From NCBI GenBank assembly GCA_025506515.1, contig CM046443.1, forward strand, positions 44,595,761 through 44,659,760: a stretch of DNA of 64,000 nucleotides. Direction: 5' to 3'. The notes beneath the pieces are model-generated. The model did no database searches and was not told where the DNA came from. It was given only the letters and a program-made list of their open reading frames with translations. The stretch's first letter is position 1. Every line of letters starts with the position of its first letter. A program made the position numbers and the translations under genes. Positions 37,101 through 48,855 of this stretch are shown one piece after another. Source of the DNA: Flaveria trinervia. Lineage: Eukaryota > Streptophyta > Magnoliopsida > Asterales > Asteraceae.

Positions 37101-38169
37101 TTCTACCCAACCCACCTTGAACCCTCATCCTCACCATTCACTATTGGACCTGAACCCTTCACCCCTGAACCCACATCACTACCCTCTACTACTCCTCACC
37201 TCAACCTCCTAAACTTCCTATCATCCAACCAAAACACTAGCCAGAACCTCTGAACCTAAACCTACCCAATTACCAACCAAACCATCCTTTCAGCCTTCTC
37301 AACATCTCTCCTTTCAGGAGTTTAAGGCAATCAAGACGAAGCTCACTAATTGCACCACTTTGAGCAAAGTTTCCTGTGTTGAAGACTCTGTCAACATTAC
37401 CTATGTAGACGGATCTTCAAGTTCCCTCACAAGAGACAAATTCCTTGATTTTCCTAGAAGAACTTTGGACCAGGCTGCAAGACTTTTGGGCCTTAATTCA
37501 GACTCTTTAAATGAGGAAGAAAAGAAGCTCAGAAGAAAACTGGTGACTTTGCTGGATACAAGAAAAGAGGACAAGATTCCTAGTCATCCTCTTGTGCCTA
37601 GAAGAAAGATAATCCAGTGGAGGTTCGATGAACCTTCTCACAACTTTGTTGTGGAAAGAGAGAATGGTGAAGTCAACAGACTCAATGCAACCTCTCTGTT
37701 ACACTCCAGCAGATTTGACATTGCTGAGTTAGCAAAGAAACCATTCTCCAACCCCTCCAACTCTGAAACTGCTGCACTCGTCAGAAATCATCTCAGCAGT
37801 CTTTATTTGGCCGAGCTAACTACAAAAGCAAAGATTGAAGAAGAGTTGAAGTTGAGAAGACAGGAAGACAAGGAAAGATCTCCCACCAAAGGTGCTGCCT
37901 TTCTACAGATCATGGAAGGTCCTGAATTGGAACCTATAGTTTGATGGGAATATGATTACAGTTCCCATCAACTAACTCTTTTCAGAGGGCAACAACAAAG
38001 GGTACATGTTATCCAAGGTGACAGACTGGATTTCCTGTCTACCAAGGATCTATACAAGCTTCTCAGCACCACATCAGGGAAGAACAAGGAGACAGACAAA
38101 TATTTGCTCTCCTTGGTGCTGAAAGTTTTGAGAAGTCGTGTAAGTGAAGTTTTGGTAGCATCAGCCTAG
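34110..38169 (+). pseudogene. Envelope-position third ORF of copia F (broken)
   Basis: Start ATG 34110 (MAFNSQHNQVALLDSSRD). The N-terminal globular domain continues to about 34680 (ALTVNPTIYTNHMSEF; MGYGGDVSRSTVYKFNFSYK; KSGGWDQIP) with one TAG near 34347 and frame changes. A Pro/Ser linker follows, then a coiled coil near 35590-35710 (VSNLESQVRTLEARSATQQL), a basic/acidic Lys-Glu region (36480-36950) and a conserved C-terminal domain (37360-37944: LLGLNSDSLNEEEKKLRRK; KIIQWRFDEPSHNFV; SSRFDIAEL). After a TGA at 37942 the homology continues (LYKLLSTT) and ends VASA-TAG at 38169, the stop lying inside the polypurine tract. No signal peptide or membrane helix is seen. Function unknown. Confidence 0.8.
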
Positions 38170-38177
38170 GGGGAGTT
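38167..38177 (+). other. Polypurine tract of F
   Basis: 'tagggggagtt' abuts the 3' LTR. Its first three bases are the ORF3 stop codon, an arrangement shared by D and E. Confidence 0.82.
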
Positions 38178-39035
38178 TGTTGGATCAAGAAGAAGGCTAA
38201 TGCAACCAAAACTATATCACTTAAGTTATTTTGATGCTGCATGCAAAGGCTTTCAAAGGTCTCATGGAACTTCCGAAGGTTTTAGAGTTCTTCCGAAGAC
38301 AAAGGAAAAGTCCAGCTTCCGAAGACAGAACTCTACTTATGAAGACAAATTCATACTTCCAAAGTTCAAGACTTAGAAGAATAAAGTGAAGACCACATCC
38401 GAAGTATGATGAAGAAGTCTCCAAGTCTTGGAAAAAGCAGCCTCTTCCGAAGTATAAAGTGGCTTCGGAAGTACTTACTCTTCCGAAGCCATTTAACCTT
38501 CGGAAGACACTGCTATAACCAGTGGACACAAGTATGGTCTCTGACACTCCGCTGCAGACTTCTGATACAGCATGGCTTCTTCTTAAAGAACCATGGTGTT
38601 GACCATACTTTATTACACTGTTTACCTTTTCATGATAGTACAATTGCCATCTTTAGTTGGTGACAAAAGGTAAGTCAGGGACATGTCCTGACTACCAATC
38701 TCAGATAAGACTTTATCCAAGATACCTTAATCTTTAGTCTTGTAGTATAGACTTTAGCTATAGGATCCCAGCTGGTATCAAAGTATATCCGGTTGTAGAT
38801 AGTATTATATATAGGTTCTCCTTGTAATTCATAAACAACAACAGACAATCTGCTTGTAAGAGTCTTTGTATTTTGAGTTGAGAATCAATATATAAAAGTA
38901 TCTTGAAAATTATCTTTCTATGTTCTTAGTTACTTTTCATATTGTGATCAACTCTTCTTGATTCTTACCCGAGTGTGATTCTAGGTGAGTTTGAGAGAAA
39001 ACATTTGTGTTTAAGTGACAAACACCGATCCTGCA
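38178..39035 (+). repeat. 3' LTR of copia F
   Basis: 858 bp, TGTTGGATC...GATCCTGCA, very close to the 5' copy, including most CTTCCGAAG sites. It is followed by the TSD ATAAC and E integrase sequence. Confidence 0.95.
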
Positions 39036-39040
39036 ATAAC

Positions 39041-40122
39041 TATGTTGCATGCCTGAAAGGGAAGCAACACAGGGCATCTCACAAATCCAAAAGTGTTAAC
39101 TCCATCACTACTCGATTACACTTATTGCACATGGATCTATTTGGTCCCACAAGTATAATGAGCATTGGAAGGAAATCATACTACCTTGTGATAGTTGATG
39201 ATTTTACAAGATTTACATGGGTATTCTTTTTAAGATCGAAAGATGAAATTGCTGAAACATTAAAATTTTTATTCTTAAAATAGAAAATCAAATTGATCAC
39301 AAGGTTAAGATAATTAGAAGTGATCAAGGGACTGAGTTTAAGAACTTTGTTCTTGACTCATTCTATAACTCAAAAGGGATTGCTAGACAATATAGTGCTC
39401 TCATAACTCCTCAACAAAATGGTGTTGCTGAAAGGAGGAATAGGACACTTATTGAGGCTGCTCGAACTATGTTAGCTGATTCCAATCTACCTCTAACATT
39501 CTGGGCAGAGGCTGTCAGCACAGCATGCTATATGCAGAATAGAGTTCTTGTAGTTAAGCCACATGGAGAAACCCCTTATGAGTTATGGAACAGGAGGCCA
39601 CCATTCATGGTTTCTAAGGTCCTTTAGTAGCAGGTGTACCATACTTAACGCAAAGGACAATTTGGCAAAATTTGTTGAAAAGTCGGATGATGCTATCTTT
39701 GTTGGAAACTCTTCTAGCTCTAAAGTGTATAGAGTTTACAACATCAAGAATCAACAATTTAAGGAATCATCTAATATTGTTGTTAATGAGCACACTCCTT
39801 GTGTTAGGGGAATGACCCTAATCATATTTTTGATTTAGAATCATTTCCAGACTATTCTAAACCATCTTGTGTGAATGTTTTAGTTGGCACAGGTGCTCAA
39901 AATGATGCTAAAGCTGATCAAATGTTTGAGCTACCCAGACCTCTTCTAAGTTCTCCAAGAGCTGTCACAAATCAAGCTTCCACTGTTGGCAGATCTGATA
40001 CTATAACTATTTCAAAGGATAGTGAAGCTTCAACTAGTGAATCACCTGCTGACCCTCAAAACTCATTAGGTGATCCTATATAACACCAAGCTGATGGAAG
40101 TAGCATCTTGAAGGAACAGGCA
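39041..40122 (+). pseudogene. pol: E pol part 2 (integrase)
   Basis: Continues exactly where 26513 stopped. The early ORF includes ACLKGKQHRASHKSK and MDLFGPTSIMSIGRKSYYL. A one-base loss near 39277 shifts frame, after which RSDQGTEFK and NGVAERRNRTL follow, so all three catalytic acidic residues are present. Another break lies near 39608. The end of the piece is a Ser/Thr-rich linker (SEASTSESPADPQ). Solo LTR G interrupts at 40122. Confidence 0.85.
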
Positions 40123-40778
40123 TGTAACGCCCGGTTATTTTTAAAGACAAAGAAAGAAAGAATAAAGTGAAGAAAAAGAATGAAAAAAAATAAAACCCAA
40201 GTCTAGGGGTTAAAAGTGACAAAAAGGACAAAATCTTTGAAAAGTTGGTGAATAAAGGTGATGGCCGCCCACTCTTGCACATCACCTTTTTACTATGGAT
40301 TCTAGAGAGAGAAAGTGCAGGGTTTCGGGTTTTGAAGAAGAACAAGTAGAAAGATTCGAATTCAAGGTAAGAATTCATGGTTTTATGGTGTTCTTAACTG
40401 GCCTTGGCTCGGGTGTATGCTTATGTGTGTTTGAATGTCCGGTTGTGTGTGTTTTAGTGGGTTTCTAGGTTGTTGAGCCCAATTGCAAATGAGTTTGGAA
40501 GAAGCCAAACTCAAGAGCTGCAAAGGTGAGTTCTATAACCCCTCTTTTACATGTTTTAACTGATTTTTGGGGATGGAAATGCATGAATTTTTGTTTTTAT
40601 AAAACTAGGTTTTTACCCGTATGTATAAATGTGTGAATGATGATGTTATGGTTGTGTTTCTAAGGCTTAGAAGGTAAGATTTAAGCTTAAAACATAATAG
40701 ATAGTGTTTGGAAACGGAAATCTGATGTTTAGGGCTCAGATGTCTAAGGTTTAGAATCTGCCCAAGTGTTTAAAAGAA

Positions 40779-41082
40779 ATGCGGATGGGCATTGACCACT
40801 AAGTAAGTCAATGCGGATAAGTAGTGGGAAATGTGGATGAACAATTAATGTGGATGAACATTTACCACTAAGTAAGTCAATGCGGATGAGTAGTGGCAAA
40901 TACGGATGAACTGTTAATGCGGATGAACATTTACCACTAAGTAAGTCAATGCGGATGAGTATTGGGGAAATACAGATGAAGTAAAAGAAATTCGGATGAA
41001 GTAAAAGAAATGCGGATGAACAAAAGACAAATGCGGATGAACAAAAGACCAATGCGGAAGAACTAAGACAAATGTAGATGAA
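40779..41082 (+). repeat. Minisatellite in solo LTR G
   Basis: Many copies of a short core 'aatgcggatga' in units of about 20 bp, with a larger period of about 66-70 bp marked by 'ccactaagtaagtcaatgcg' near 40796, 40865 and 40934. It is the most regular tandem repeat in the window. Off-frame reading gives Ser/Phe/Ile-rich ORFs that I do not believe. Confidence 0.8.
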
Positions 41083-41586
41083 CACTTAGAATAGTTTTTG
41101 ACTTTCTAGAGAAAAAGTGAAATTTAGGGTTTGACTTAGGATGTTCCTGGGGGTTCATGTAAGTTGACTTTTAAGGTCATAGATGTATGATGGGCATATT
41201 ATGATGTGTGATTGATGCTTATGCATGATGGTATGTTGACGTATGTTATGCATGTGTATTGATGCCTTGTATGGCGATGTGATATGTGATTATGTTTATG
41301 TTCCTGTATGTATGTTTATCTTTCTCGTGGCTTTACGTGTTATAGTTGTGAAAGAAATGGTAAAGTATTATGTAACGTAAAGTGAAAGATAATGAAAAAG
41401 TGGGACATAATGATAGAATGCATGCATTAATGAAAGAGAAAATAAGAAAGGCTTGTAAGAAAAATGTACGGAGGTGCACGACTCTAAACTGTGTGTGGTT
41501 TAGCTAACCCTTAAGGATACATGTAGGGTCCAGTCTTTGTGACTGACTAGTGATATAGTACATGGTTTATAGTGATTGCTCACCCC

Positions 41587-41788
41587 GGTGCTGGTGCCAG
41601 GCTATGTGCGTTATGGAAGTCATTTATGATCTTCAGTCCAGTATCCGTTTTGTGTATACGTTTGAGGTGTAGTATATAGTTGGGATCTTTGTCTCTTGCC
41701 TTGGTGCTGGTGCCAGGCTATGTGCGTTATGGAAGTCATTTATGATCTTCGGCCCAGTACCCGCTTTGTGTATACGTTTGGGGTATAG
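41587..41788 (+). repeat. 116-bp tandem duplication in solo LTR G
   Basis: 'ggtgctggtgccaggctatg' starts at 41587 and again at 41703. The two units agree over about 85 bp ('gtcatttatgatcttc', 'gtatacgttt') with a few substitutions. Confidence 0.85.
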
Positions 41789-42271
41789 CTGATGACATTG
41801 ATCTGGAAAGAGATAAAGAGATAAAGAGTTAAAGAGATAATGAAGAAAGTGAGGAATGGTAAAGAGGATAATAAGGATTTTATCTATGTGTACGTACGAT
41901 GTGTGATCATGTATGACGATATAGTATGATTTAAAAGAAAGCAAGTATGTTTTATATTAAAACTAGAACTCATTTAGCAACGCTGACTTTTTATGCAATT
42001 TCCAGTTGGCAGGTGAACATTGCTGAGGATGGCGCGGGGCAGCTACTTGCCATTTTGGATGGCATTCTTTTGTTAATGTTTTTGCATTGTAGTGCGAACA
42101 AATGAAATGTGTAATGAATGATTGTATTAACTTGTGAAAGAATTTTTAATGAAATGAAAGGTTATTTTGATGTTCCGCTGTGACGTTTTATGAAAGTTAA
42201 ATGTAATTATTTGTTTCATGTGCAATGATTGGCCAACTATGAGCGTCCCGGAAATAGGGCCTTACAAGGCA

Positions 42272-44111
42272 ACTGTTAATGCTACTTCACAGCCAACAAT
42301 TGATGATGTTTCTCTCTCATTCAATCAGTCCTTATTGAATGAGTTTGAAACAACAATAGGACAGAGTGTTCCAGTTCCTGAGCAAAATATGTCCAATCTA
42401 GATCTATCTTTGCAACTGGAAGTGATTCCCCGTCTAAGGATTCATAACACTCATCTAGCTGAGAACATCATAGGGGATGTCTCTGAAGGTGTAAGAACAA
42501 GAGGGCAGACTCATCATTGGAACGTCTGCTTGTACTCATGCTTCCTTTCCCAGATGGAACCTAAGAAGGTGGAAGATGCCTTGAAAGATAGTAGTTGGGT
42601 TGAATCAATGCAAGAGGAGCTGCTTCAATTCAAGAGACAAAAGGTTTGGAACCTATGTCTGCTACCATCTTGTCAAGTACCCATAGGCACTAAATGGGTT
42701 TTTAGGAACAAGAGAGGTGACAAAGGCTTGATTATCAAGAACAAGGCAAGACTAGTAGTTCAAGGATACACTCAAGAGGAAGGAATTGATTATACTGATG
42801 TCTTTGCACCTATTGCAAGACTTGAGGCATTTAGGATCTTCCATGCTTATGCTGCATCCAAGAATTTTAATGTCTACCAACTTGATGTCAAGTGTGCCTT
42901 TCAATATGGGGATATAGATAGGTAAGTGTACGTGTGCCAGCCTCCAGGATTTGAAGACCCATAGAATCCCAACTATGTGTGCAAATTGGATAAAGCTCTA
43001 TATGGGCTGCACCAAGCACCTAGGCTGTGGTATGAGACCTTGTCTCAGTTTCTTCTGAAGAATGGTTACACTAGAGGAACCATTGACAAGACTTTGTTCA
43101 TAAGGAAATCTGGAAAGGATATTTTTCTTGTTCAAGTCTATGTTGATGGCATCATCTTTGGTTCATCAAATGACCGAATGTGCAAAGACTTTGAAAGCAT
43201 TATGAAGAAGTTTGAGATGAGTTCCATGGGAAAATGGACTTTTTCCTTGGAATTCAGGTGAAGCAATTGAATGATGGGTTCTTCATCAATCAATCTAAGT
43301 ATGTCAATGACATCTTAGAAAGATTTTAAATGAAAGATTGTAAGCCAGCCAAGACACCCATACCCAGAAACCATAATCTTTATCCTGACCTTGAGGGGGA
43401 CGATACTGATCAACATCAGTATAGGGTGATTATTGGTTCTCTAATGTATCTCATAGCTAGTAGACCTGATATCATGTTTGCAACTTGCATGTGTGCAAGA
43501 TATCAGGCTGCTCCAAAGGTGTCTCACCTAGCTGCTGTCAAGAGAATCCTCAGATACCTCAAAGGAGCACCTAAACTAGGTCTCTGGTATCCTAGGAACA
43601 ATGATTTTAATCTTTATGGATACTCTGACAGTGACTATGGTGGCTGCAACATTGACAAGAAATGAACATCAGGAGGATGTTAATTTCTTGGTGAAAGGAT
43701 CATCTCATGGCAATGTAAGAAACAATCTTGTATCTCTACATCAACTGCTAAAGCTGAATACATTGCTACTGCAAGTTGCTGTGCTCAGCTGCTGTGGATT
43801 CAAAATCAGATGTTAGACTATGAATTCAACTTTATGAGCACTCCTATCTATATTGACAACAACAGTGCTATCTCCATCACTCAATATCCTGTGAAGCACT
43901 CCAAGACTAAGCATATTGATATCAAGTATCATTTCATTAGAGATATTCATGAGAAAAATCTGATTAAGCTAATCAAGTTGATTCAAAAGAACAATATGTT
44001 GCCTTGTTCACCAAAGCTTTTGATGAACAGAGATTTAAGTATCTCATAACAGCTATTAGGATGATAACATTTATTAGATTACCTCTTTTGAAAGACCTTT
44101 TTAATGTGTAA
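42272..44111 (+). pseudogene. pol: E pol part 3 (RT and RNase H)
   Basis: Resumes after the AGGCA duplication. RT: VEDALKDSSWVESMQEEL, GTKWVFRNKRGDKG and FAPIARLEA, then a TAG near 42923 (DIDR-stop) and another near 42963. ALYGLHQAPRLWYETL follows. The catalytic box is YVDG (43139-43150), so the second Asp is Gly. RNase H: ASRPDIMFATCMCARYQAAP, YSDSDYGGC, a TGA near 43663, then a clean 79-codon block with IDNNSAISI and KHIDIKYHFIRD. The frame ends FNV-TAA at 44111. Gene-level completeness is better than F in the RNase H tail. Confidence 0.86.
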
Positions 44112-44705
44112 CGTCTTATGTCAATACAATCTAAGCCCTGTCACAAAAGGTCTCTCTCTGAAAATCTTTACTAAGTACAAATTCTTCCGAAAAGGAATTA
44201 ACCTTCGGAAGATATCTTGCATATTTTCCGAAGCAAAATTCCTCCAAGGAAAATTTTCTACTCGGAAGAGTTTTCGGTCTCGGAAGAAGCGATTGATTAC
44301 ATATCAGATCTACTTCCGAAGCTTAAAAAACACTCCATTCCGAAAGCAATCTTTACTCTCGGAAGTAACTCTTTACCTTCGGAAGACAAATTACCTTCGG
44401 AAGTGTTTTATACTCGGAAGAGAGATTTTACTGTGGAACGAAATCTCTTAGGCCCCACACTGTAAAAAGTAAATATTTTGTTAATGATGTTGGATTATTT
44501 AACTTAATTAAACCTTACCACCCCTATCACTTCATCCACTAAAACATCACATCACCTTATCCTAACCCCATTACCGCCATTTCACCCTCTTTTAAACAAT
44601 CCCGACTATTCACATTCATCTTCTTACCATAATTTTTACTGCCCTAAAATTTTCCTTCATCCCCAATTCACCCAAGCTCAAACTCATCTACCTTCACTTT
44701 CACAA
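44112..44705 (+). repeat. pol-ORF3 spacer of E
   Basis: Non-coding. At 44180-44425 it carries an array of CTTCCGAAG/CTTCGGAAG and variants, aligned with F 33560-33830. A pyrimidine-rich leader then runs to the ORF3 ATG at 44706. Confidence 0.75.
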
Positions 44706-46098
44706 ATGGCACTGAATCCTCAACACAATCAAGTCGCACGTCTTGACTCCTCAAGAGATGCGAACTACTCTGAATCACCTCCTTCCTCACCCAATCATCC
44801 TACTACACGGCCCTGACTGTTAATCCCACTATGTACACCGATCACATGACTGAATTTTGGGGAAACGGTCAGGTTGAAACCCTAAATGGGGTTTGTGTAA
44901 TACGATCCAGCATTTGTGGCCAAGAGTTGGTTATTACTGAACAACTCATCAAGGGGCATCTCGAGCTCATGATGAGGGTGCCAAAGCAGATTTAGACACC
45001 TCTTACATTCTAATGGGATATGGTGGAGACGTTAGCAGGTCAACTGTCTACAAATTTAACTTCTCGTACAAGTGGAAGTTCCTCCTACATTTTGTTCTTC
45101 ACTGTCTGTCCAATAAATCTGGGGGATGGGACCAAATTCCATACGAACTAGGATGCCTAGTTCATGGAATGGTGAGAAGCCTCCATTTCAACTACTCAAG
45201 ATTTGTGCTGACCAATCTCATTGGAAATCTTTAGAGGGAAACATTCTTTACGTATCCCAGATTTCTCCAGCATATTATCAACTGTGAGCTAGACCAGAGT
45301 CGGCTTGTCTGTGCAGCCACTCTGCCTATCCCTCAAATAAGGCCTACCATCCTCAAAACTCTAAAGAAGGTGTCCACCAACTTCACTAGAAGGTACACTT
45401 CTCTACTTCCAGATATGACTGAGCAAATAGCTCCTAGTGACATCCCTGTTAACCCCACAGGTGATGAACCCATACCAGCAACTGCCCCCACACTGCATAT
45501 TTTACCTTCTCACCCCATCACCATTACTTACCAAAGACACCCTAAACAAACCCTTGTTCAATCTACTTTGATTGAACAGGCTCCTCCTGTTCAATCCAAA
45601 AAGGCTAGAGTGGAACTTTGGGCTCCCACTCAGTATGAGGTCTCACCATCCTTCACCATTGACATCAATATGGCTCTTGAGTCTCCTCAGTCTCAAACCC
45701 ATGAGCCCACTACCCAATCGCAAAGCCCTCAGGGTGAGTATTTATACTCCTCTAAGCAACCACAAAGGGACAGGCCCACTAGAGGCTCAATGCCTGTAGA
45801 CATTAATCAATGTCCCGGGTCAGTAGCTTTACCTTCTTTATCTTTCACTAACCTTCTTTTCAAAACCGATGAAAAGATTATGTCTCTTCATGGCAATGAA
45901 GTTGATCTACAACACTCTCTCCAAGATCAACAGAGCCTAGAGAGAACTCTTATCTCTAGCCCCCATCAGCAAACCTTTACTGAGATGAGTCCCACTGATG
46001 TGGAGGGGACTCATACAGATAGAGACATACTCCTGCTACTATTAGAGGAGTTGGTAGAGCTGGAAAAGGCAACCAGGCTGTGAAATGAGCAACAAAAG
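44706..46098 (+). pseudogene. Third ORF of copia E, part 1
   Basis: ATG 44706 (MALNPQHNQVARLDSSRD), with a frame change soon after. MGYGGDVSRSTVYKFNFSYK and NKSGGWDQIPYELGCL lie at 45013-45180, then INCELDQSRLVCAATLPIPQ near 45280. The longest clean block, 45370-46083, is a Pro/Ser/Thr-rich linker (MTEQIAPSDIPVNPTGDEP). It is cut at 46098 by gypsy B; part 2 is 56557-58050. Confidence 0.78.
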
Positions 46099-48617
46099 TG
46101 TCACACCCCAACCTTGACGGCGGAAACGTCGAGATGTGAGGGTTAAGATTGTTCACAGCCACATAACGCTATATTAAATTGTAAATATTATATCATAAGT
46201 CTTGAAATACAAATATAATCATAATTCCCAAACAAGTAATAAGTTCGAATGCAACAAAAACATAAAGTAAACTTTTTATTTCATTTACTAGGTCCAAATC
46301 CTAGATTATGGCATGCTTCAAAAAGATCACTTTAAGCTTGAGGTTGACCTGAAACATGATAAAAATAAGAGTCAACTAAAATAGTTGGTGAGTTTCCAAG
46401 GTTTTCATACATAATAAAAAAGTTACAAGTAGCAATTCATGTCATAAGTTATAAGCTAGTAAGGTTATAGAACACATATCGTTACAACCAAACCTCGACT
46501 TGATTACAAGTATAAAAGATTGGCTAAGTGTATTTGGTTCCCTAGTGCACAAGCATACGGCTCCTAGGAGTCGGCAATACATCGACTTTAGCACCAAATA
46601 GGCTTGTCAGGCCCAAAGATCTAAGACGTTGCCAGGCTAGCAATAGTTAATGATTGTAATCAAACTATGTATCTTATATAAACACTTACAATAAACAAAT
46701 AACCATGACAGAATAATAAGTTGAATTGCACGTGATTTATAAGTCTCAAACGTGTATAAGTGTATCATGTATAAGTTATCATGTTTCACCCCAAAATAGT
46801 GTGAAATAAAGTAAAAAGGGGCAAGAAAACTCACTTGACAATAAATATATAATGGCGGTTTAATAATAATATTAACAAGCGTCGCTCCAAGGTGTATCGT
46901 CACAATACACCTAGATATATATATTACAAGATTTAAACTAAACATAATGATTTAACTAATTAATGAGTACTAGGGTTAAGTGGAGTTTGAGGTTTGTTAA
47001 ATAATTATATTTAACAAATGAAAATCATTTATATTTTCTAAAAAAAAAATAATATATATTTATGTTTTACTAATTATGTGAAAAAAAAGAAATACTAATA
47101 ACATTTTGAAAGTTTTATAAAATTGAATAGATTTTCTTTTATAGCAAAAAGAATTATGTACTATTAAACGATATTAAAAGAAACATTTTGAAACAATATA
47201 ATTTTTAGTTATTTTTTGTAATCCATTTTATTATTCATAAAAAAAGAAAGAAGAAAAATATATATATATATATATATTATATATAGATATATATATTATA
47301 ATAATAATTACTTAGACTAAAAAAATATACAGAAAATATATGGTGGCTTTTTGAAAATATTTAAAGTTTAAAAATAATTTTATATATATTAAAAACGTTT
47401 TTATAATTTAATTAAGGTTAAAACCCTTTAAAAAAATAACATGATGGTGCCCGGGTTCGAACCCGGGACCTCATGTGTGTGAGTGGAGTAACATAACCAG
47501 TGAACCAAGGCATCCAGCCGCGATAGTGTTCGCGTTAAATTAATAAAAAGCATAACTAAACAAACCCCCAAATCCTTAAGAACCCTAGAACCCGATCGAT
47601 CCAAATTGATTGTCAATTCGAGGTTGTTGATCGAATTAACCATGGGGCTTTTGTTCCCCATGCTAAAAGAGCATATTCATGTATGTAATTTACCCGAACA
47701 AGTTCGAATTGAAGGTGAACCCAACGATGCACAAGTCGCGGTCAAGGGAGATGCAGAAACAGAAACGATGTAAACGTTGATGATAACACAATTAACCTTG
47801 TGTATAGCTTCGTATGTCAAGCTAGAACCAAGCCCCTTATCGATTTCAAATCTTGATGTTCGGAAGATAGCGTTCGAGTATTGCAGCTCGTGATCAACCG
47901 AGAGAATCGAATGAGATGTTTTTGTTTATTTCAGGTGAAATTGATGATTTCAATCGATTAGAATCAGATAAACGCTCGTTTTGGTTCAGTTAATTGGGTT
48001 ATGATTGGAGTTAATGCTCAAACGGTTATGGATCTTAACACCTTCGGTTACACCTTCGAATGGAGTTTGTAACCGATTGATAAACGCCTTAAAGTTCATA
48101 ACGAGGTTCGAATTGTGTTCACGAAGCGATTGGTATAATTTGGGAATAAAACGGATGAATTTTTACGGAGTGGAACCTCGCCGGCGCCGTGTCGGAGTTC
48201 CGCCGGCCGGCGGCCGGAAAATCGGGGTAAAGGGCGGGTGGTTTGGGGTTTTAATTGTATTTACACAATTGGTCCTGCAGTTTGTTCTTATTAAATTATG
48301 CTCAAAACTTGCATTTAAAGTTTTAAAGAATAACTATTTAACCCCTGGGACTTAATTAAGTTTAACTTTGTTAACTTTGATAATTCGTTTATTATTTTTT
48401 TATCATTTTTATTATTATATTATTTTTATTATTATTATTTACATAATAGTATTTAACTTTTATTAATATTAACATTATTATCATATAATATTTATAACTT
48501 TAAATTAAATAAAAAAAAATCATACATAAATAGCCCACAAGTTTCATAAATAGCATAAATGGCCTTACAAGAACTAACAAAATTAACTTTTAGTTAACAA
48601 AAAAACGAGATGTTACA
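46099..48617 (-). repeat. 3' LTR of gypsy B
   Basis: 2,519 bp and mostly AT-rich, with a (TA)n tract near 47259-47285 and no credible gene. A tRNA-Val-like segment lies at 47443-47514 and a GC-rich patch at 48175-48240 ('gccggccggcggccgg'). It differs from the 5' copy mainly by one-base indels. Confidence 0.92.
47443..47514 (-). other. tRNA-Val(CAC)-like segment in 3' LTR of B
   Basis: 72 nt on the minus strand: A box TGGTTCACTGG, anticodon loop CTCACAC (anticodon CAC, valine, with U33), variable AGGTC, then a perfect T-arm CCGGG-TTCGAAC-CCGGG holding the B box. Acceptor and D stems pair only partly, so it is a tRNA-derived relic or Pol III promoter-like element, not a confident tRNA gene. 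Confidence 0.68.
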
Positions 48618-48632
48618 GTCTCCCCAACTTGA
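48618..48632 (-). other. Polypurine tract of gypsy B
   Basis: The minus strand reads 'ttcaagttggggaga' ending at the LTR edge, purine-rich and in the expected place. Confidence 0.65.
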
Positions 48633-48664
48633 AAGAATTTCGTCCCGAAATTAAGAAAATGAAA

Positions 48665-48855
48665 CTATACAAATAAGAACGGGTATTTCTTCTTCATGTG
48701 CTCCTCTCGTTCCCAAGTAAATTCAGCGCCACGTTTATTTTCCAACGAACCTTGACGATTGGGGTTGTTGGGTTCTAGTCTTCTTCATTATACGATCCAT
48801 GATCTCTACAGGTTTCTCGACAAAATGTAATGACTCGTCAATCTGAATGTCTTCC
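48665..48855 (-). pseudogene. Chromodomain of gypsy B integrase (frameshifted)
   Basis: The minus strand encodes DIQIDESLHFVEKPVEIMDR, then after a frame change near 48750 the signature VRWK-NKRG-EFTWEREEHMKK, ending YPFLFV-TAG at 48665. Chromodomains at the integrase C-terminus target chromoviruses to marked heterochromatin. The break may be a real mutation or a sequencing indel. Confidence 0.78.

Larger units (their letters stand above)
26514..39035 (+). mobile_element. Copia element F, SIRE/Maximus-like, complete with TSD
   Basis: 12,522 bp with LTRs of 859 and 858 bp (26514-27372 and 38178-39035) and an exact TSD ATAAC at 26509-26513 and 39036-39040, splitting E pol. It holds primer site, gag, pol, spacer, ORF3 and polypurine tract. 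It is among the youngest and best preserved copies here, yet it carries frameshifts, an altered protease motif, an RT frameshift at the catalytic box and an RNase H deletion. Confidence 0.95.
40123..42266 (+). mobile_element. Solo LTR G of a gypsy element
   Basis: 2,144 bp beginning TGTAACGCCCGG and ending GGGCCTTACA, with an exact TSD AGGCA (40118-40122 and 42267-42271). There is no primer site, tract or coding region inside, so it is a solo LTR left by LTR-LTR recombination. The plus-strand orientation is inferred from likeness of its 3' part ('tttccagttggcaggtgaac') to the corresponding region of gypsy B's LTR. It contains two tandem-repeat zones. Confidence 0.88.

Noticed and set aside
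40744..41085. Ser/Phe/Ile-rich minus-strand ORF of 113 codons
   Set aside because: It coincides exactly with the minisatellite of solo LTR G; the peptide repeats only mirror the DNA repeat.
47443..47514. Functional tRNA-Val gene
   Set aside because: Acceptor and D stems do not pair fully and it sits in a retrotransposon LTR. It is kept as tRNA-like only.
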